A DNA stretch of 64,000 bases. Source: Planctomycetota bacterium. Lineage in GTDB: Bacteria > Planctomycetota > PUPC01 > DSUN01. Location: positions 22,804-86,803 of the forward strand of contig DAOOIT010000021.1 of the NCBI GenBank assembly GCA_035384565.1. The letters run 5' to 3'. Positions 28,180-37,528 of the stretch are shown piece after piece (position 1 is the first letter of the stretch; every line of letters starts with the position of its first letter). Under the pieces are notes generated by a model, which was given only the letters and a program-made list of their open reading frames with translations, made no database searches and had not been told where the DNA came from. Made by a program: the position numbers and the translations under genes.

Positions 28180-29220
28180 ATGCCAGAGCGGATGTCGAGG
28201 CTGCTGGCTCTCTGCGTTGACATTGACCGCACAGCCATCCAGACCTACAAGCGATTGGCCTCCGAGGAGCCGGACGAGCGCCTGCGCTCCTGCTGGGAAC
28301 GCCTGGCGGGCGAGGAAGAACCGCATGCCCGGTACTGGTCGCGTCTGGCCCGCACGGCCGACGAGGGCCTCGCGCCGGTGCTCTTCGACGACCCGGACCA
28401 GGCGATCGCCGAACTCGAGGAGGTGGCGAGCGAAGTCAGCCGGGTTGCCGCCGGAGCGCGGGCGTCGGCAGATTCGCTCCAGCGCGCCCGTCTGAGCCTG
28501 CGCCTCGAGCTCCACCTGCTGCACCCGGCCTACGCCACGCTGCTGAATCTGCTCGATGCGTTCGAGGAGGAGGCCCCCAAGGAGCGCCGCGCCGACCATC
28601 TCGACCGCTTTCTGATCGCGCTGCGGGATTACACCAGGAACGATCCCGATCTGGAGCTGGTGGCCAAGGCGGCGCGCCAGCTCTGGCTGCGCAACCGCGA
28701 ACTCCTTCACGCGGCGCAGACCGATACCCTGATGGGGCTGTACAACTACCGCGGCTTCTGGACGGCGGCGCTGCCTCTCGCGAGCCTGGCGCAGCGGCAG
28801 AGGGAGCGGGTGGCCGTGCTGATGCTGGACGTGGACGGTTTGAGGGCGATCAACGACACGCTGGGCCATGCGGCCGGCGACGACGTGCTCCGGGACGTCG
28901 CGGACGCCCTGCGCGACACCCTGCGCGACGCCGACGTGGCCTGCCGCATCGGCGGCGATGAGTTCGTCGCGCTCCTCGTGGGGGTGGACGACGCAGGGCT
29001 GCAAGCCGTCGTGAAGCGCCTCCAGGATGCAACGGCGGCCCTCTCGGTCTCCGGGCGTCAGGTCACGGTCAGCATCGGCGTGGCGGGGGGGCTGCTGGAG
29101 GGCGATGTCACCCAGGGCATCGAGTACTTCATGCGGGAGAGCGAGAGAAACATGCACGCCGCGAAACGCGAGCGGATGGCCGAGGGGCCCGCGTGCGTAA
29201 GCGCGCTCGGGGTGTGCTGA
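28180..29220 (+). CDS. Diguanylate cyclase with an N-terminal ferritin-like domain
   Basis: 346 residues. The C-terminal half is a GGDEF domain that makes cyclic di-GMP: GGDEF is intact at 258-262, and the inhibitory site RxxD (R249, D252) lies five residues before it. The first 170 residues are helical and resemble rubrerythrin/ferritin-like domains: a helix DIDRTAIQTYKRLAS, then LAGEEEPHARYW with ExxH (E46, H49), and a later ELHLLH (E110, H115). No membrane helix or standard PAS/GAF sensor is seen. If the first part binds iron, the enzyme may sense oxygen, peroxide or iron. The ATG at 28180 follows GAGGAGG. Confidence 0.85.
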   Translation: MPERMSRLLALCVDIDRTAIQTYKRLASEEPDERLRSCWERLAGEEEPHARYWSRLARTADEGLAPVLFDDPDQAIAELEEVASEVSRVAAGARASADSLQRARLSLRLELHLLHPAYATLLNLLDAFEEEAPKERRADHLDRFLIALRDYTRNDPDLELVAKAARQLWLRNRELLHAAQTDTLMGLYNYRGFWTAALPLASLAQRQRERVAVLMLDVDGLRAINDTLGHAAGDDVLRDVADALRDTLRDADVACRIGGDEFVALLVGVDDAGLQAVVKRLQDATAALSVSGRQVTVSIGVAGGLLEGDVTQGIEYFMRESERNMHAAKRERMAEGPACVSALGVC

Positions 29221-29275
29221 CCGCCAGCGGTCGGTCCCCGGCCGGCGCCCGGAGAGACGCGCCTCCCCACGCGAG

Positions 29276-32200
29276 CTACGGCGCGAAACGGCAGGCGCCC
29301 CAGAGGGCCGGCTGGAGCCGCGCTTCGGTGGGGATGTCGCTCGTGATGTTCGTGTCGCGGTTGTGCCAGCAGGCGCGCAGAGCCGTGGCCGTGCCCTTCG
29401 GGTCGCTGAAGAGCACGCCGAAGTCAATCCGCCCCTCGCCGCGGGGCACGGACGCCCCGCCCGCAACGCCAAGGAGCGCCCAGGGGATGGCGGCCTCGAC
29501 CGTGTAGCCCGCGTTCCCCTTCGCCACCGCAACCTTCACTTCGTCGGCCAGCCGCACTTCGTCCATCGTCACGGCATTGGGGCGGCCGGCGCCCTCGAAG
29601 GCGTCGAAGGTGAACGGGCGCTTCGCGGCCGACACGGGGCGGTAGAGCACGGCCCGCGGCCTGCCCTCGAGCTCGGTGAGGAGGAGGCGCAGGTCGCCTG
29701 CGCGGGGATTGGGGTCGCCGAGCTTCTCGCCGGGCGGCCGCCAGAAGAGGTCCACCGCGTCGCCCCCCTTGAAGGCGAGTTCCCAGCGGGGGGCCTTGTT
29801 GAGGAGCGGGCTGGGGTCGCGGACCTCCCAGGCGACGTACAGGTTGGCCTCGTCGCAGGCGGCCAGCACGCGGGCGCCGCGTTCAGCGTCCACCTTGATC
29901 TCCACAGCTCCCTCGCGGGGCCAGTCGTCGAGCTTGCCGTCGAGCGCGATGGGCTTGGCTGCCCGCGGGACCGTCACGGCGGCAGCGCTCTTCCCGCCGG
30001 TGAGGCGGAGCTGGCGGATCTCGGCCATTCGGGGCAGGTGCTGCGGGCGAATCTCGGTCTCGCCCGCGATCCGGCGCACCGAGTCGAGGCCCGTCACCTC
30101 GAACACGCGGCAGTCGGTGAAGCCGCTGGTGAGCAGGTAGCGCCCGTCGGCCAGGCGACTGAAAGTGCCGTGGAACGACTCCTGGCCGGGGGCCATCTGG
30201 TTGGCGAGGAAGCCGCGCTCGGGCCGGTCGGGCCAGCTCTCGAAGCTGGCGCGCGCGTCGGCGAAGAGCTGGGCGACGTAGAGCATGTCGTCGGTGAAGA
30301 GATAGCGCTGGCCGAAGTCGGAGACCCAGCAGACCACCTCGCCGCCGGCGGAGAGGTCGGCCACGCCGTGGGCCTGGAAGGGGTAGAGCACGACGCCCGG
30401 CTCGGGCAGGCGATAGGTCCAGCGGCCCGTGTGCTCGCCGCGGAACCAGAAGGTGCGGCGGGGCGGCGCATCGGCGGGCCAGATGCGGCGCATCTCGTCG
30501 AAGTAGTCGCCGCGCTCGCCGGCGCAGCCGCTGTTGTAGCTGCCGTCGCGCAGGCCGATCCCGTTCTGGCATTCGCCGGCCATCGGCTCGAAGCGGGTGA
30601 GGTCGTAGAGCGGCGTGCCGCCGGGCGTGACGGCCACGCAGCGCAGGCGCAGGCCGGGCCGTGCGACGCCGCGGCTGAAGAACAGGTCGAGGTTCTGCGA
30701 GGGGCGCAGGCCCCAGTAGTCGGTGCCGCCCCAGTCGGCGCTGCCGCCGCGCACCACCTCGTCGTCGTCCACCCGGCCGTCGTCGTCGCGGTCGAGCCAG
30801 GCGAGGCGCTTCTCGGGGTCGAGGTGGACGCAGAGGGCCCAGCGGCGGTCGGGCCGCTCGCGGAAGATCTGGCGCGCGCCGCGGCACTTGTGGATGTAGG
30901 CCCGGCCCTGGAAGGCCATCATGTACTCGGCCTCCACGTTGCCGCCCGTGGCATGGTCGCCTTCGCCCACGGCGATGCCGAGCTTCGCGGCCCCCTCGGG
31001 CAGCACGAGGCCGACCTGGCGGAGCTGCCAGTCGCCCGTCTCGAGGTTGACCCGGAACTGCATGTCGCGGTAGAAGGCCATCGTGGGGTCGAGGGGGTTG
31101 ATGACGCCGCCGCCGCCGTAGCCGGTGTCGCCGAGGAAGTCGCGCTGCCAGCGGCGCCCCTTCCACACGCTCACGCGCTTGGGCCGCTGGGAGTTCTCGA
31201 CCACCCAGAGCCGCCCGGCGGAGTCGAGGGCCAGGCCGCTGGGATTGAGGAAGCCTTCGGCCGGCTCGTACCAGCCGTTCTGCGTGCGGCCGCCCCTCTG
31301 GCCGATCTCGGTTGTGCGGCGTCGGCCCAGGAGGTCGCGCCAGTAGCACCGCACCTGATGCAGCGGCGCGCCGAAGGCCGCGTAGGCCGTGCCATCGGGG
31401 TGATAGGCCACGGCCTGCGCGGTGCTGAAGTCGCCCTGGACGATGGTGTGGATGTCGCCGGTCGTGGCGTTGAGCTCGACGAGGCCGGTGTTCGTTGCAA
31501 CCAGCAATCGGCCGGGCCCGGCGGCGCCCAGCTCGCCCGCGCCGTCCAGGCGCAGGTCGCGCACGGGCTGAAGCGTGTGACGGTCGAACATGCGGATGAG
31601 CGACTTGCCCTGGACGGAGAGGAAGACCCCGCTCGGCAGCACGGCGAAGCCGGCGGCCGTCTCCTTGTCGCCCAGGAGCGCCAGGCGCTTCGTGGGCTTG
31701 CCGTCGGGGCCCTTGAGGTCGAGCCACTGGCCGGTCTCGGCGTCGAACTTCATGAGGCCGCGGGGCGTGATGCCCAGCCAGTTGCTGTCGCCGCGGCTCG
31801 TGTAGGCGTAGAGGATGCCCTCGCAGAACGCCAGGCGGTCGGGCTCGCCGCTCTTGGCGGTCCAGACCTTGCGCCCCTGCTCGTCCACGGCGAAGAGGGG
31901 GAAGCCGGCCTCGGCCCCGAGGCCGCCCAGGAAGACGCGCCCTTCGCCCGTGGCCACGCATTGGAGGTTCCCGTGGTCCGGCCCCCAGGCGCCGGTGCCG
32001 TCGCTATTGGCCCAGGGACAGACGCGGTTCGGCTGGTAGAAGCTCATCCGCCAGCGGACGTCAATGGGGCCGCGCGTGAGGCCCACCCAGCGGTACTGGC
32101 CGAGGGGCAGCGGCTCGTTGCGGTCGCTGAGGCCCGACCAGAAGACCGTGTGGTGGCCCTGGGCGAACGGCACGCCGCCGAGCAGGCTGCACACGCGGTT

Positions 32201-33085
32201 GCCCGCTGCGTCCTCGATGGCGATGGAGGCAAAGCCGTCGTGGGGCATCTCGAAGGTGACGGGCACGAGGCCGGGCGGCTCAGCCTTGCGGGCGGCCATC
32301 CAGGGCGGGGGCGGGAGCGAGAGGTTGCCTTTCTCTTCGAGAATCAGCCGGCCCCAGGCCTTCGTGTTCGTCCAGAAGAAGTCGGTCTGCGTCTCGCCGT
32401 CGGCCAGGTTGTCGGTCACGCGGCTGCGGGGCCAGGTCTGGGCGTCGGCGTCGCCCCAGAACATCTCGAGGCCGAGGCGCAGGTCGGCTGTGCGGGCGGG
32501 CGCCTTGCCGTCGCTGGTGATGACCTTCCACGGGAGCTTGATCTCCTGCGTGTAGCCCCTGCCGTCGGGCGCGAGGCGGAATGCCTGCTGGGCCCCGAGC
32601 TGCTCGGGGTAGACGGGGCGGTCCACCTTCGCCGCCTCCGCCTTGCCGCCCACCGGGCCGTAGTGGACCGTCATCGCCGGCTTGCGGCCGGGCGCGTAGT
32701 ACCAGGCATCAATGTGGCTGATGAAGCCGGCCATGTTGCAACGGAGTTGCACGGCATCGGACCGCCAGCCGTTGCCGACCATCGTGGCGGGGTCGATCTT
32801 GTTCACCATCGGCGTGGTGTCGCGAAACACGAAGGCCAGGTAGAGCGCCTCGGCGTCCCACATGGCGGCCACGCGCACGCTCTCGGTGTCGAGGAGGTGC
32901 TCGACGTCCTTGCAGCACACGATGGCCCCCGACGTGTCCCATTCCCCCAGGTCACCGTCAATCGCCACCTTCGCGGGCGCCGGCACCGCGTGCAGCCCGT
33001 GATTCAGCGTCCGCTCGGCGAGGGCGGGACAGCTCAGGGCGAGAACGCACGAGGCGAGGCAGAGAGCCAGGCTGGCTGAGCGCAC
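29276..33085 (-). CDS. Giant secreted protein: CBM9-like, FlgD-like, propeller, CBM9-like
   Basis: About 1269 residues from a GTG at 33085, which lies four bases after the previous stop and behind GGAG. A signal peptide follows (LALCLASCVLALSCPALA). Domains: CBM9-like (about 25-230, IDGDLGEWDTSG, WRSDAVQLR), FlgD-like (about 270-330, NEPLPLGQYRWVGL), propeller (about 360-1030) and C-terminal CBM9-like ending ...LWGACRFAP. It shares this plan and many phrases (INPLDPTMAF, PKRVSVW) with the gene at 22521, so they are paralogues. Likely role: surface recognition or processing of a glycan. A longer upstream frame is not protein-like. Confidence 0.75.
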   Translation of the reverse strand: MRSASLALCLASCVLALSCPALAERTLNHGLHAVPAPAKVAIDGDLGEWDTSGAIVCCKDVEHLLDTESVRVAAMWDAEALYLAFVFRDTTPMVNKIDPATMVGNGWRSDAVQLRCNMAGFISHIDAWYYAPGRKPAMTVHYGPVGGKAEAAKVDRPVYPEQLGAQQAFRLAPDGRGYTQEIKLPWKVITSDGKAPARTADLRLGLEMFWGDADAQTWPRSRVTDNLADGETQTDFFWTNTKAWGRLILEEKGNLSLPPPPWMAARKAEPPGLVPVTFEMPHDGFASIAIEDAAGNRVCSLLGGVPFAQGHHTVFWSGLSDRNEPLPLGQYRWVGLTRGPIDVRWRMSFYQPNRVCPWANSDGTGAWGPDHGNLQCVATGEGRVFLGGLGAEAGFPLFAVDEQGRKVWTAKSGEPDRLAFCEGILYAYTSRGDSNWLGITPRGLMKFDAETGQWLDLKGPDGKPTKRLALLGDKETAAGFAVLPSGVFLSVQGKSLIRMFDRHTLQPVRDLRLDGAGELGAAGPGRLLVATNTGLVELNATTGDIHTIVQGDFSTAQAVAYHPDGTAYAAFGAPLHQVRCYWRDLLGRRRTTEIGQRGGRTQNGWYEPAEGFLNPSGLALDSAGRLWVVENSQRPKRVSVWKGRRWQRDFLGDTGYGGGGVINPLDPTMAFYRDMQFRVNLETGDWQLRQVGLVLPEGAAKLGIAVGEGDHATGGNVEAEYMMAFQGRAYIHKCRGARQIFRERPDRRWALCVHLDPEKRLAWLDRDDDGRVDDDEVVRGGSADWGGTDYWGLRPSQNLDLFFSRGVARPGLRLRCVAVTPGGTPLYDLTRFEPMAGECQNGIGLRDGSYNSGCAGERGDYFDEMRRIWPADAPPRRTFWFRGEHTGRWTYRLPEPGVVLYPFQAHGVADLSAGGEVVCWVSDFGQRYLFTDDMLYVAQLFADARASFESWPDRPERGFLANQMAPGQESFHGTFSRLADGRYLLTSGFTDCRVFEVTGLDSVRRIAGETEIRPQHLPRMAEIRQLRLTGGKSAAAVTVPRAAKPIALDGKLDDWPREGAVEIKVDAERGARVLAACDEANLYVAWEVRDPSPLLNKAPRWELAFKGGDAVDLFWRPPGEKLGDPNPRAGDLRLLLTELEGRPRAVLYRPVSAAKRPFTFDAFEGAGRPNAVTMDEVRLADEVKVAVAKGNAGYTVEAAIPWALLGVAGGASVPRGEGRIDFGVLFSDPKGTATALRACWHNRDTNITSDIPTEARLQPALWGACRFAP
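29441..29464. repeat. Partial family A element, in frame
   Basis: GCGGGGCACGGACGCCCCGC core; encodes an AGGASVPRGE segment near the C terminus of the propeller protein. Confidence 0.5.
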
Positions 33086-33089
33086 GATG

Positions 33090-36000
33090 TCACTTCTCCT
33101 TCTCGAATTCGAGCGTCCCCCACAAGTTCGGCTGGAGGCGGGCCTCGGAGGGGACGTCGGACATGATCTTGGTGTTCTGGTTGGCCCAGTAGACGCGGTC
33201 CACGGCGCGGGTGCCGGTCTGGTCGGAGAGGACTCTGCCCACATCACCACGGATGATCGGGGTCTTCGCGGGGTCGAGGTGGAGGGCGGCGAGCGGCACG
33301 GCGGCCTCGAGGACGAAGCGGTCGCCCTTCCGCTCGACGGCGACCTTCGCCTCCGCGAGGATGGCGACGCGGTCCATGTAGAGGGTGCGCCAGGGCGAGG
33401 AAAAGGGGAGCCGGGCCTCCTTCGGTGTGCCAGGGACGACGTAGTCGTAGAGGATGGCGGCGGGCCTGCCGCCGACCATCGTGAAGCTCAGGCGGATATC
33501 GCCCTCGGCCGCGTCGGAGCGCTTCGGGTCGAGGCCGGCCCGCGTCTCCAGCATCACGTCCACCACATCGCCGGTCTTGAAGGCCTCGAGGAAGTCGTCG
33601 GCCTTCGCGGCGTTCTGGAAGACCGCGCGGTCGTCCTTGCCCTCGAAGAGGACGTAGAGGTGGGCGTCGTCGTAGCCGAGGGCGAAGCCGTCGCCAAAGC
33701 GCTCCTTCGGCCAATCGTCGGGCTTTCCATCCACCGCGACGCCCTGGAGGCGGCGAACGGTCTGGCGTCTGGGCTGGGCAACGGCGAGGGCGCGTTGCTG
33801 GCGCAGGCGCTCGGCCGCGAGGAAATGCTCCTTCGTGACCGTGAACTCGCCGCCCGCGATGCGGCGGATCCCGTCGAGGCCGCGAAGCTCGACGACCGAG
33901 CAATGGGGCTGGCCGACGACGTAGAGGAACTTGTGGGCCTCGCGGCGCGGGGAGAAGAGACCGCCTGAAGGCGGGACCACGAGCGAGCGAACCTTCTGGA
34001 AGGTGCCGCCGAAGTGCTCGTCGCCGAGCGAAACCTGGTTCATCAGGGCATCGGAGGGCGGCGTGTCCATCCGCCACGAGAGGCCCCGCCGCACGTCGCG
34101 GAACACGCGGTCAATGTAGAGGCCGTCGGCGGTGAAGAGGTAGGTCGCGCCGAGGTTGCTGTTGAGGCAGATGACCTCGCCGACCTCCTGGTTGACCCAG
34201 GCGGAGCCGAAGAAGCGGGTGGGCGCGATGAGTACGCCCGGCTCGCTGCCGAGGGCGCCCGTGTCGTGTCCCGCGTGGAGGCCGGGCCAGAGGTTCTTGT
34301 AGCGCCAGCGGATCCGGCCGTCGGGGGCCATGCTGGTGACGTAGTGGTCGAGGCTGATGGCGTTGCCCTCGCGGTCGGTGAAGACGGCGTCGGCGGCGTG
34401 CCGGCCCTCGAAGGTGTGGAAGGCCGTGGGCAGGCGCCAGACGGGATAGCCCTCTCTCGTGAGCCGCTCGACGCGGAAGAAGGCGATGCCCGCGACGCCG
34501 TAGTGGCCGTCGCTGAGGGCGACCTCGAAGTCCTCGTTCATGCGGAACTGCCACGTGGCGCCTGCGCGGTCGGCGACCTTCTCGCCGAGCATGAGCTTGC
34601 CGAATTGCACCTCGTCGCGCTGCACCTTGCCGTCGGCGTTGGCATCGGTCCAGGCGAAGATCGCGTGGTCGGCAGGCACGTCGAAGCGCTTGCGCAGCCA
34701 CTCGGGCACGGTGCCGAGGGCGGCGACGGGGCGGACGAAGCCCCCTTGGGCCTCGCGGGGCAGGGACGCCCCGCCCACCGGGTCAACGTAGACCCAGAGC
34801 GTGGTGTTGCTGCCGTTGGCCCAGCCCTGCCAGCTTGTGAGGAAGAGCGTGCTCGTGCGGCGGAAGAGCGACCGCTGCTCGCGGCGAAAGGGATAGGAGG
34901 GGTAGCTGCCGAAGCGGTCGTAGCGGTCGTCGTCGCTCCGCCAGAAGAGATGCGTGAGGCGAATGGCGCCCGTCCGGGGGTCGCGGCGGAACTCTTTGCC
35001 GTGGTAGAAGAAGTGGTTCTCGTCGGCGGGGTCCATCTCGCCGCCGCCGCCGTACATCGGCGGGCCGAGCACCTGGTTGATGCAGCGGCCGGCCAGGTCC
35101 CACACGCTCGTGCGCTTGAGGTCCTCACTGAATTCACAAACCCAGACGTTGCCCTTGACGTCCACCTCGACGCCCGAGGGGCTTTCCAGGTTGTCGGGGT
35201 CGAAGGCGCCCACACGGTGCTTGCCCGGCTTGCCGATGGCGCGGAGCGGCTTGCCGTCGCGGGAGAAGACCTTCACCTGGTGCACGGGGTCCATCTCGCC
35301 CACGTAGAAGCAGCCTGCCTCGTCCACGGCCAGCCCGAGCGGATTCGTGAGGCCGGTCACGACGGGCCTCACGTCGCCCGTCTGGCGATGGATGAGGACC
35401 ACACGCGAGCCGCTCACGGCAGCCAGATGGTCGGCGTCGTAGGGGCGGATGCGGCCGGGCTTCTCGAGGGCGATCTCCTTCACGACCGTCATCTGCTCGT
35501 GGTCGAGGAGCTTCCAAGCGATGTTCCAGGCGAAGCCGGCGGGCCGGGCGGCGAGGTTCTTCGAGAGGTCCAGCACGAGGACGACGTTCTTCGCGCGGTC
35601 GGCGAGCCAGGCGCGGTCGCCGGCGACGGCGAGGCCCTGGATATCGGCCTTCTCGTCCTTCGCCAGGTCGCGGCCGAGCAGGCGGCGGCTGGCCTTGGTC
35701 GTGCGGTGGACCTGGATCATCACGATCTTGTCCTTCACCCAGCCGCCCTGCTCGACGTAGTAGATGAAGTCGCCGTCGGCGGCCAGCACACGCGGGCAGG
35801 CCAGCCAGATGCGGCCCGAGCCCCAGAGTTTCTTCATGTCCAGGTCGGCCTCGAGCAGCGCGTGGCCCGCTTCGCAGAAGGTGCCGGCCCACATGGTGGG
35901 CGGCGTGTCCCCACGCCGCGTGTCGCGGGACGGGGATGTCCCGCCCACAACGGTGCCCACCACATCCTGCGGCGGCACGTGGTCGGCCAGCCAGCCGCCG

Positions 36001-37433
36001 GTCGTGTCGGCCGTGATCCAGGCCAGCCCGTGCTTCTTGAGCGGGTAGTAGGAGAACAGGTAGTGGAGCGACAGCGGCGGGTGCCACAGCCCCCGCCAGC
36101 GGTAGCGGCCGGGCGGGGCGACTTTCGCCGCGTCGGGCGACGGCTCGTGGAAGAAGTGGTTCGGCCGCTCGTACGGCGGCCAGTAGTCCTCCAGCGTCCG
36201 CAGGTCCCACCAGGCCGTGTGCCGTCCCTTCGGGAAGCTTTCGCCGGACACGAGGTTCTCGATGACGCGGCCCTTGTCATCGAGTATCTGGATGGTGGCC
36301 AAGCCGCCCTGCGGCAGGTCGAACGTGATGGGCACGATGCCCTCGGGCGCCGCGCTGGGCTTCGCGAGGCGTGTGGGGGCGGGGCGGTCGGCGAGGTCCT
36401 CGAACACGACGAGTTCGCCGATGGAGACCACGGTGGGGTCGGCCCCTTCGCCGCCGGCGGCGAGCTCCTTCGTGGTGCCTGCGATGGCCAGGAAGCGCAG
36501 GGCGCGCGTTTCGACCGTCTGGCCGAAGTCGCAATAGGCCTCCCAGAAGAGCGGCGGGCGCCAGGGCTTACGGGTCGTCAGCTTGCCGATGGTCTCCCAC
36601 CCCTCGTGGTAACCTCCCGCAGGTTTGGAGTCTGCGGGAGGCTGGACCCAGCGCTGGACGAGGATTTCGGCGAAGCCGGGCTGGTGGGCGCCGATGAAGG
36701 CCGCGCAGCCGCGCATCGGGCGCGGCGCGCCCCAGTCGAGCACGATCCACTCGGGCCTCTCGGGCGAAAGCGGCTCCAGGCGCTCCCCGCTCGACCAGTT
36801 GCTGTGGCCCACCGCGCCGTTGAGGAGCACGGCGGGGTCATTGAGCTGCGCGTCGGGCGCGAAGCCGCGCGAGCGCGGCCCGCTCGAACTCACAAAGAGG
36901 TCGGCCAGCGGCGCCACGTTCACGTATCGCCCCGCCAGCATCGTGGCGAAGGCCAGCTCGGCGCGGAACTTGCCGCTGCTGTCGGGCGACATCGGGCCGC
37001 TGAGCCGCACCGCCTTCGTCACCACGCCCGGCGGCAGGGGCACGACGCGCAACTCGTGCGACTCGGAGCCAGGATACGGCGCCTCGGCCCAGTTCCCGTC
37101 CTTCAGCGGCTCTGCCGCTGCGTCGGGCTTCAGGTAGCTCACGCGCCACTTGCCATAGGCCAGCACGGTGCCGACCGGCACCGGCTGCTTGAGCGCAATG
37201 ACGAAGTGCGCGTCGCCTCCCTCGGCCGTCGCCTCCGTGCGCCAGACGTCGTGGCCGATGGCCTCGGCCCGCAGAACGCCCTTGTGCGCCGCCACGCGGC
37301 CGGGCAAGGCATAGCTCCCCTCGGCGTCCGGCACCAGAACCTCCCGCAGGCTCCGAACCTGCGGGAGGTCCGGCCCGCTCCACGCGAAGTGCATCGCCAC
37401 ACAGGCCATCAGAGAGACAAGGCGTCTGGGCAT
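33090..37433 (-). CDS. Giant secreted protein: discoidin-like, FlgD-like, propeller, CBM9-like
   Basis: 1447 residues, the largest of the four paralogues. Short signal peptide (MPRRLVSLMACVAMHFAWS), then a family B repeat coding DLPQVRSLREV at the start of the mature part. The N-terminal region (about 40-370) includes a galactose-binding-like fold (GHSNWSSGERLEPL, PEWIVLDWGAPRPM). Then come a FlgD-like domain (about 385-475), a propeller (about 480-1150) and a CBM9-like domain to the end (...LWGTLEF). Three kinds of repeat are embedded in frame (34757, 35896, 36613, 37340). It is first in the two-gene minus-strand operon with 29276. Confidence 0.75.
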   Translation of the reverse strand: MPRRLVSLMACVAMHFAWSGPDLPQVRSLREVLVPDAEGSYALPGRVAAHKGVLRAEAIGHDVWRTEATAEGGDAHFVIALKQPVPVGTVLAYGKWRVSYLKPDAAAEPLKDGNWAEAPYPGSESHELRVVPLPPGVVTKAVRLSGPMSPDSSGKFRAELAFATMLAGRYVNVAPLADLFVSSSGPRSRGFAPDAQLNDPAVLLNGAVGHSNWSSGERLEPLSPERPEWIVLDWGAPRPMRGCAAFIGAHQPGFAEILVQRWVQPPADSKPAGGYHEGWETIGKLTTRKPWRPPLFWEAYCDFGQTVETRALRFLAIAGTTKELAAGGEGADPTVVSIGELVVFEDLADRPAPTRLAKPSAAPEGIVPITFDLPQGGLATIQILDDKGRVIENLVSGESFPKGRHTAWWDLRTLEDYWPPYERPNHFFHEPSPDAAKVAPPGRYRWRGLWHPPLSLHYLFSYYPLKKHGLAWITADTTGGWLADHVPPQDVVGTVVGGTSPSRDTRRGDTPPTMWAGTFCEAGHALLEADLDMKKLWGSGRIWLACPRVLAADGDFIYYVEQGGWVKDKIVMIQVHRTTKASRRLLGRDLAKDEKADIQGLAVAGDRAWLADRAKNVVLVLDLSKNLAARPAGFAWNIAWKLLDHEQMTVVKEIALEKPGRIRPYDADHLAAVSGSRVVLIHRQTGDVRPVVTGLTNPLGLAVDEAGCFYVGEMDPVHQVKVFSRDGKPLRAIGKPGKHRVGAFDPDNLESPSGVEVDVKGNVWVCEFSEDLKRTSVWDLAGRCINQVLGPPMYGGGGEMDPADENHFFYHGKEFRRDPRTGAIRLTHLFWRSDDDRYDRFGSYPSYPFRREQRSLFRRTSTLFLTSWQGWANGSNTTLWVYVDPVGGASLPREAQGGFVRPVAALGTVPEWLRKRFDVPADHAIFAWTDANADGKVQRDEVQFGKLMLGEKVADRAGATWQFRMNEDFEVALSDGHYGVAGIAFFRVERLTREGYPVWRLPTAFHTFEGRHAADAVFTDREGNAISLDHYVTSMAPDGRIRWRYKNLWPGLHAGHDTGALGSEPGVLIAPTRFFGSAWVNQEVGEVICLNSNLGATYLFTADGLYIDRVFRDVRRGLSWRMDTPPSDALMNQVSLGDEHFGGTFQKVRSLVVPPSGGLFSPRREAHKFLYVVGQPHCSVVELRGLDGIRRIAGGEFTVTKEHFLAAERLRQQRALAVAQPRRQTVRRLQGVAVDGKPDDWPKERFGDGFALGYDDAHLYVLFEGKDDRAVFQNAAKADDFLEAFKTGDVVDVMLETRAGLDPKRSDAAEGDIRLSFTMVGGRPAAILYDYVVPGTPKEARLPFSSPWRTLYMDRVAILAEAKVAVERKGDRFVLEAAVPLAALHLDPAKTPIIRGDVGRVLSDQTGTRAVDRVYWANQNTKIMSDVPSEARLQPNLWGTLEFEKEK
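34757..34779. repeat. Partial family A element, in frame
   Basis: CGGGGCAGGGACGCCCCGCCCAC encodes VGGASLPRE in the propeller protein. Confidence 0.55.
35896..35948. repeat. Family A palindromic element, in frame
   Basis: A full copy with GTGGGCGG and CCGCCCAC ends, encoding VGGTSPSRDTRRGDTPPT in the propeller protein. Confidence 0.85.
36613..36641. repeat. Family B palindrome, in frame
   Basis: CCTCCCGCAGGTTtggagtCTGCGGGAGG encodes QPPADSKPAGG inside the discoidin-like region. Confidence 0.65.
37340..37368. repeat. Family B palindrome at the signal-peptide junction
   Basis: CCTCCCGCAGGctccgAACCTGCGGGAGG encodes DLPQVRSLREV just after the signal peptide of the 1447-residue protein. Confidence 0.7.
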
Positions 37434-37453
37434 CTCTTCCTCGACAAGCGTGG

Positions 37454-37486
37454 TTGCGGCAAGACCCTCCCTGCGTGTAGATTATA
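37454..37486. promoter_or_regulatory. Overlapping divergent promoters
   Basis: Minus strand: a perfect TATAAT (37486-37481) with TTGCAT 15 bases before it. Plus strand: TTGCGG (37454-37459), 18 bases, TAGATT (37478-37483). The two -10 boxes overlap, so transcription of the propeller operon and of the 37529 gene may compete. Confidence 0.45.
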
Positions 37487-37528
37487 GGTTCGACGCCGCA
37501 CATGCAACTCGCACAGGAGGATCGCAGG

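Noticed and set aside
29363..33079. Open frame of about 1240 codons on the plus strand
   Set aside because: Mirror of the propeller gene at 29276; composition is not protein-like and no start signal is seen.
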